Origin: Candidatus Coxiella mudrowiae
GTDB taxonomy: Bacteria > Pseudomonadota > Gammaproteobacteria > Coxiellales > Coxiellaceae
NCBI GenBank assembly: GCA_001077715.1
Contig: CP011126.1
Location: 1,116,001 to 1,180,000 of the forward strand
Length of the DNA: 64,000 nt
Direction of reading: 5' to 3'
The translations under genes were made by a program, and so were the position numbers. Shown piece after piece: positions 59,041 through 64,000 of this stretch; positions within the stretch are counted from its first letter, which is position 1; every line of letters starts with the position of its first letter. The notes below the pieces were generated by a model that was given only the letters and a program-made list of their open reading frames with translations, searched no databases and had not been told where the DNA came from.

Positions 59041-59102
59041 GTTGGATCCTGTTTCCCTGCCAAAACGATGTTCTGAGGATGTTAGCTCTTGAGGAGTCAG
59101 AA

Positions 59103-59640
59103 ATGAGTATTAAAAAAAGAAGTCATTATCTTTTCTAAAGATAATTATCAATAAAACTTTGGTACTTACTGTTCCGGATTAAAGAAGAAAAAACAAAAGC
59201 TACTATCGTGGCATCCAAAGCTAAATAAACTTATAAAAGTAAACTTGGCTACCCTGTCATTTCTGATGCTGATGAGAACTTAATTGATGATAATAATTTG
59301 GACATGTTAATCATTCCTGGCAGTTATTGTCCAGATAAAATGTGAATTAATTCTGGAATGATTAATTTAGTAGGTGCCATATTCAAACTAGAAAAAACGG
59401 TCGCTACAATTTTTCATGCTGATTGGATATTAATATCTATCTATATTGTAAAAGGAAAGAAATTGACTTGTTATCACACAATTAAAAGATGACGTCATTA
59501 TTGATGACGTCATCAATGCAGGAAGTAATTATGTAAACCAATTTGTAGTTAAAGATCATAATTTAATTACTTCTAGGAATCCGAATAATTTATCCAAATT
59601 TTTTTTAAAACCATTATTACTTATCTTCAAGAATAATTTG
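59103..59640 (+). pseudogene. DJ-1/PfpI-family protein remnant
   Basis: From about 59107 the + strand reads VLKKEVIIFSKDNYQ, then KEEKTKATIVASKAK, YKSKLGYPVISDADENLIDD, NNLDMLIIPGSYCPDKM, MINLVGAIFKLEKTVATIFH, ILISIYIVKGKKLTCYHTIK, and NAGSNYVNQFVVKDHNLITS then RNPNNLSKF. The order (LPGG-like segment, A-x-x-H nucleophile-elbow region with Cys replaced by Phe, NAG...VVxDxNLITSRxPxD) is that of PfpI/YhbO proteins (glyoxalase/deglycase-like or protease-like). In-frame stops and shifts, and the lost cysteine, make it inactive. It contains a 15-bp near tandem duplication. Confidence 0.85.
59488..59517. repeat. 15-bp near-exact tandem duplication containing TGACGTCA
   Basis: gatgacgtcattatt (59488-59502) is followed by gatgacgtcatcaat (59503-59517). 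It inserts about five residues (DDVII-DDVI) where PfpI homologues have one copy. Confidence 0.85.
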
Positions 59641-61245
59641 AGGAATGAAGGTAATACGACAAGAAGCGCATAAAATCCATGAGTGAAAGTCTGGACTATG
59701 AAAAAGATAATTTAATATCTTTCTAGCGAATATGTATTTGCATTATTTTTTTGGATTTATGGTTTGAAAAGAAATTTAAATCGCAATACTCAGTACCAAA
59801 ATAATAAAGTGATATCATTTCGTTTTATTTGGATATGAATTTTGTATGGGAATTCAATACTAGTTTTATTTCAGAAAAGTATTTTTTTATAGATAAACGA
59901 TTAATTAAAAAATAATCAATAAGTATTTTGCATTAACTAATGAAATAATACGATTGAATATAATATATTTATAGGAGTAGAAATTTATTATTAAATTAAA
60001 ATAAATAAACTTCAACTTGCTAAGAAATCTTAAAAATATATAAATAAAATATCGCATAAAAAATTATGAGTATATATTTATTCAGATGTAGAAACTTTAG
60101 GTTTCGTTGCTTTGTATGATTTTAAAATTGCCTTTTATTTTGATAGTACTAATAAAGAGCTACCTAAAATTTCTCAATCTCAATTAGATTTTTTTTAATA
60201 CTAAAATTAGATCTCTCATTCGAAATAAAATTATTTTTTATAAAAAAATTAAAAAACTAAATTAAATAAAAGTTTACGTTCTCCTCTCATATAGATATAT
60301 CAAAATTTAAAAAAAACCTACAAAATATTTAAGATTATGATTTAGATTTAAATTTAGAATTTTTGGCTAATGTTACTTCTTATGAAATATTAGTGCGTAA
60401 ATTTAAAACTGATACAGGTAAGGAATGGGCTATAGTATAGTTTGATAACATAGATATTCTTTTTTGCCCTAGATAAGCTCAATAAGTTTAATAAAAAGAT
60501 TGTCTAGTTTCAATGAAGATAGAAATAAGAAATATTTGAGATATGGAGAATTTGAAGAGACAGGAATTCCTGAGGCTTTAATTGATCGAAGACTATATTT
60601 TAATCATCTTATTTATGAAGTTTTTATTTCCTTATCTCATAGAGTTGAAAATTGTAAAGTGATGGATGAATTCGCACTTCTTAGTTCTATTCTGAAAGAT
60701 ATTCCTTGTAAGATTAGTTATATCAGATTTTAATCAAAGAAATATAAGGAATTAAATATTATTGCTTTTGGTGATTAGCCTCAAATAGGTTGTTTAATTA
60801 TTTGCTTTGGCTTGGAGAGGATGGTAAAATTTTTGTTTAGAAAGGAGAAGTGTTCGCGAAACGGAAGAAATTTCATATTACCAATCCATTTAGAATAATT
60901 TTTGATATTGAATCTGGTAGCGAATGAGAGTGTTATAAAAAGGATCTAGAAACGATTAAATTTCTAAATTTTTGTAGAGATAGATCATAATAAAGAAAAT
61001 ATTTTGATAAATATTGAAGCGTGATCTGACCAATTTCCTAATGTATTTAAAGAAAAGATGATGAAAGTGACAAGGTATACAGATATTCAAACTCTATCTC
61101 ATAGATTATTTTCAAAAACCGCTCGAGAGATGAGAAAGAAGAGAGAAGATTCTAGCGATTCCGTTTCTTTTTCGACACACGAATCGTTGTTAGCCTATTA
61201 ATTAAAAAAAAGAGAAAAATTGATATCAAGTTTTCAAAAACATAC
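59641..61245. other. AT-rich decayed DNA, probable large gene remnant on + strand
   Basis: No intact gene. The clearest fragment (60500-60733, + strand, 77 residues) reads MSSFNEDRNKKYLRYGEFEE then GIPEALIDRRLYFNHLIYEV and is charged and soluble. Neighbouring pieces such as LEFLANVTSYEILVRKFKTD (about 60350-60420) and TDIQTLSHRLFSKTARE (about 61080-61130) suggest one long hypothetical gene that has decayed. No family recognised. Confidence 0.45.
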
Positions 61246-61293
61246 AAGATGTCCTTGCGATCATGTTAGAAAACATGATCGCAAGGACATCTT
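61246..61293. terminator. Perfect 22-bp stem hairpin with 4-base loop
   Basis: aagatgtccttgcgatcatgtt (61246-61267), loop agaa, then its exact reverse complement (61272-61293). On the + strand it is followed by taaaattttc, on the minus strand by an AT-rich stretch. It lies between + strand remnants and the minus-strand transporter remnant, so a bidirectional terminator is plausible. It could equally be a palindromic repeat element. The perfect match is unusual in decayed surroundings. Confidence 0.6.
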
Positions 61294-61389
61294 TAAAATT
61301 TTCTTAGTTCATAGACTCTTTTGAAGGCAAATAGAGTGGCCTTATTTAGGGTAAGGTAACACGCGCTCCAGGCAATATTAGTTACTTAC

Positions 61390-62625
61390 TGTACTAGTTT
61401 AAATTCTTAAATTGATTAACACGTTGTCGCTACTGCCAAAATACTAAAAAGTCACCAATCAATAAAGCAGTGGTAGACGTGATACGAAATCAGATAACTC
61501 AGTAATGAAAAAAAATTCCTAACAAATAACCACCTGGCACCGAAATGAGCTAAATAACAGCTAGACCAACCTACATGGGTATGCGAGTATTGTAAAAACC
61601 ACGTAAAGCTCCGCTTAAAATACTGCGCCAAATATCAAAAATAATACTGAAAGAGAATAAAATAAATAAAATTTTAATTAAATTAATAATTTTAGCATAG
61701 CCATGGAATATTTGCTTCAAATAAAGTGACTCTAAAAACTTTGAAAAAACAGGAAAATACTGCCGATATAACCAAAGAAAAAGAGTGGAAATAATTAAAT
61801 AACCTTCTTCAATTCTTTTTACAACCTGATAACACTCTCCTCTGATAGCTTGACTAACCATAATTCTAGTCGTCTTTGCTATGGAAAACATCAGCACTAC
61901 AAACAAGAACATACATTGCTGAGTTACTTCTGAAGTGGCTAATTCGTTTGTACCTAACCACCCGATTATTAGAGCTACCACAAAAAATCCTACCAATTCA
62001 AGATAAAATTGAAGGCTTATGAGCTATCCAATTTAAAATAATTGCTTGAGGTAATTCCAGTTTCGGGGACAACGCCATTTAAAAATTTCCATGGCTTTAA
62101 ATTTCTTTTCATAATAAAAACAAAATAATAAAATTAGGATATTGAGAATCGTTGATGAGAGATTCTATATAGTATCCTGCTGTAGGGCTACCGATAACAT
62201 AAAACCAGGAGTTCCCCATACTAAAGTGTAGAAATAATGTCTTAAATAAACTACTAATTGGGGTAACTGACCAGAAGCTAATAGAAAACGATCCACTATT
62301 AAAAATAAAAATATTAACGGAATAGAAAGAATTAAAGCCAACATGCACAGCCTTGGTAAAGAATTACTCCTATTTTTGATAGTTCTGAGTACCATAGGTC
62401 TGACCCAGACCTACCACAACTCTCATAGAAAACAAAACAGAAATAAAAATAACAATAAGAGTAGCTTGTACAGAGGTCATCAACATAATAGCTGCTAAAA
62501 TTGAATAGCCTAAGCGAGCTAACATCAGCATTCCGATAAATCCGTTTAATATTTAAATCAAGCGCGAACCAGCCATCGGCAAAGCTAAACTCACAACACT
62601 TTTTGTTAGCTAACAGGTAGATTCC
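61390..62625 (-). pseudogene. MATE-family multidrug efflux transporter (NorM-like) remnant
   Basis: The minus strand reads VVSLALPMAGSRLI then ILNGFIGMLMLARLGYSILA, FSMRVVVGLGQTYGTQNYQK (about 62370-62600), then LCMLALILSIPLIFLFLIVD, RFLLASGQLPQLVVYLRHYF, and WRSILSGALRGFYNTRIPM (61571-61996). The order N-terminal ARLG, QxYG, and GALRG-x-x-x-TRxPM is characteristic of MATE transporters that export cationic drugs with Na+ or H+. Many stops and shifts. It lies just downstream of prfC. Confidence 0.82.
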
Positions 62626-62646
62626 ACGGCCTTTAAAGAAGGAAGA

Positions 62647-64000
62647 TTAATGTTCACGGGTTTCACTAAATATAATCTTAGGCCACTTTTCCATAGTGAT
62701 TTCTAAATTAACTTGGGATGGCGCTAGGTAAGTCAAATATTCTGAACTGTCATAAGCTAAATTGTGAGATTGCTCTCTTTTAAATTGCTCCATAATAGTT
62801 TTATCATCGTAAGTAATCCATCGAGCGGCGGCCACGTTAATAGCTTCATAAACACATTTTACGTTATATTCATTTTCTAATCGATAAGCAACTACATCAA
62901 ATTGTAAAAGACCCACCACCCCTAAAATTAAATCATTTCTATCCAGAGGCCGAAAGAGCTGGGTGGCACCTTCTTCAGACAATTGCGTTAATCCTTTTAA
63001 TAAAGCTTTTTGTTTAAGAGAATCTTTAAGTCGCACCAATCGAAAAAGTTCAGGCGCAAAATTCGGAATACCACTAAATTTCAGTTTTTCTCCCTGCGTA
63101 AAAGTGTCTCCAATTTGAATAGCTCCATGATTATGCAAACCAATAATATCCCCTGGCCAGGCCTGGTCTGCGTTCTCGCGTTTTCCCGCTAAGAATGTTA
63201 ATGCGTTATTGATTTGAACTTCTTTATCGAGTCGCACATGATAAACTCTCATTCGTTTTTGATATTGACCTGAAGTGATCCGTAAAAAAGCAATTCGATC
63301 ACGATGGTTTGGATCCATGTTGGCCTGAATTTTAAAAATAAATCCACTAAATTTTTTCTCTTCTGGTTTAACCACTCGGACATCGGTTTCTCGCGATTGC
63401 GGCGCGGGCGCTTCTTTTACAAAAGTATCCAATAATTCACGTACGCCAAAATTATTTATAGCGGATCCAAAAAATACTGGTGTTAAAGCCCCTTTCAAAT
63501 ATTGCGTGTGATTAAAAGTATGACTTGCTTCTTTTACTAATTCGACTTCACTGCGCAATTCCCAAGCTAAATCACCCAATGTTTTATCCAATTCGGAATT
63601 ATTAAGATTTTTTATCCGTAAGCTTTCATTAACACGTTCGTATTTTCCCGGTTGGTAAAAATAAATGGCATCTTCAAGCAGATGATATATTCCTTTAAAA
63701 CTCTTACCCATCCCTATCGGCCAAGTAACAGGAGCACAATAAATTTTCAGAACTGATTCGATTTTATCTAAGAGTTCCACGGGATGACGGGAATCGCAAT
63801 CCATTTTATTAATAAAGGTCATAATCGGCGTGTTTCTTAGTCGGCAAACTTCCATTAATTTAATAGTGCGCGGCTCAACCCCTTTTGCTGCGTCAATCAC
63901 CATTAATGCTGAATCTACTGCTGTCAGTGTTCGATAAGTATCTTCTGTAAAATCTGCATGACCAGGGGTATCTAATAAATTAATTAAATAATCCTGATAA
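62647..64000 (-). CDS. prfC: Peptide chain release factor 3 (partial, 5' end outside window)
   Basis: GTPase that recycles RF1/RF2 after termination. The reading frame is open to the window edge, about 451 residues, starting with [28 protein letters not shown] (G3) and [20 protein letters not shown] (G4 NKxD) are intact. The RF3-specific middle and C-terminal regions follow, including [40 protein letters not shown] and [20 protein letters not shown]. The remaining N-terminus (P-loop) lies outside. TAA ends the gene at 62647. Confidence 0.96.
   Translation of the reverse strand, partial: YQDYLINLLDTPGHADFTEDTYRTLTAVDSALMVIDAAKGVEPRTIKLMEVCRLRNTPIMTFINKMDCDSRHPVELLDKIESVLKIYCAPVTWPIGMGKSFKGIYHLLEDAIYFYQPGKYERVNESLRIKNLNNSELDKTLGDLAWELRSEVELVKEASHTFNHTQYLKGALTPVFFGSAINNFGVRELLDTFVKEAPAPQSRETDVRVVKPEEKKFSGFIFKIQANMDPNHRDRIAFLRITSGQYQKRMRVYHVRLDKEVQINNALTFLAGKRENADQAWPGDIIGLHNHGAIQIGDTFTQGEKLKFSGIPNFAPELFRLVRLKDSLKQKALLKGLTQLSEEGATQLFRPLDRNDLILGVVGLLQFDVVAYRLENEYNVKCVYEAINVAAARWITYDDKTIMEQFKREQSHNLAYDSSEYLTYLAPSQVNLEITMEKWPKIIFSETREH

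Noticed and set aside
59488-59517. Twin TGACGTCA palindromes as a regulatory operator
   Set aside because: They sit inside the coding remnant of a PfpI gene and are explained by a 15-bp tandem duplication.
61571-62600. MurJ lipid II flippase as the identity of the transporter remnant
   Set aside because: The GALRG-x-x-x-TRxPM and ARLG/QxYG segments fit MATE transporters better than MurJ.
1-64000. CRISPR arrays, tRNA or rRNA genes, insertion sequences, prophage
   Set aside because: No spaced direct repeats, no cloverleaf-like sequence, no transposase, integrase or phage structural protein could be found on reading both strands.

Overview
The window looks like a chromosome segment of a Coxiella-like bacterium (Gammaproteobacteria, Legionellales), most plausibly a tick-associated Coxiella endosymbiont whose genome is still being reduced. 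The basis is inference: the housekeeping proteins read as gammaproteobacterial, the gene order recalls the Coxiella burnetii chromosome as I remember it (aroC-asd, dnaB-alr, rpsF-rpsR-rplI, nadE, lpxK-msbA, pnp-rpsO, galU-pgi, a polysaccharide block, purB and malic enzyme), and clean full-length genes alternate with many decaying genes that keep recognisable homology across several frames. No tRNA, rRNA, insertion sequence, CRISPR array or phage gene was seen.

Layout. 0-3.9 kb: truA (partial) and a short FimV-like protein, then remnants of a persulfide dioxygenase and of a DsbA/DsbB pair, then coaBC. 4-7.3 kb: a decayed hypothetical gene and a broken typA/bipA. 7.3-10.1 kb: asd, aroC and a divergent Smr-domain gene. 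10.1-11.4 kb: remnants of uridine kinase and a YbaK-like deacylase. 11.4-16.8 kb: an rpsF-rpsR-DUF2232-rplI-(broken outer-membrane protein)-dnaB-alr-sdhE block on the minus strand. 17-21.7 kb: Mth938-like gene and nadE, convergent with lpxK-msbA. 21.7-25.9 kb: broken comEC, an unidentified decayed gene and a broken mgsA. 25.9-28.4 kb: rpsO-pnp. 28.5-33.7 kb: a broken membrane-flippase-like gene, intact galU and pgi, and broken rfbA and SDR genes. 33.7-53.8 kb: a polysaccharide biosynthesis locus. 54-57.2 kb: purB and a broken malic enzyme. 57.2-62.6 kb: very AT-rich, almost wholly decayed DNA with PfpI and MATE-transporter remnants and one perfect hairpin. 62.6-64 kb: prfC, cut by the window edge.

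The functional core is the 33.7-53.8 kb locus. It keeps ugd, a TviB-type UDP-N-acetylhexosamine dehydrogenase, a CapI-type epimerase, two asparagine-synthase-like amidotransferases, four glycosyltransferases, another epimerase, a WbpI-like 2-epimerase, a WbpE-like aminotransferase and a single-chain fusion of a WbpB-like oxidoreductase with a WbpD-like acetyltransferase. Together these account for a full predicted route from UDP-GlcNAc to a 2,3-diacetamido uronic acid, possibly amidated, attached to surface glycan. The only ABC exporter inside the locus is broken. Lipid A genes lpxK and msbA are intact.

A second theme is the mutation pattern: at least nine exact or near-exact short tandem duplications (7-17 bp units), nearly all in broken genes or non-coding DNA, which suggests slippage-type duplication as a route of gene loss here.
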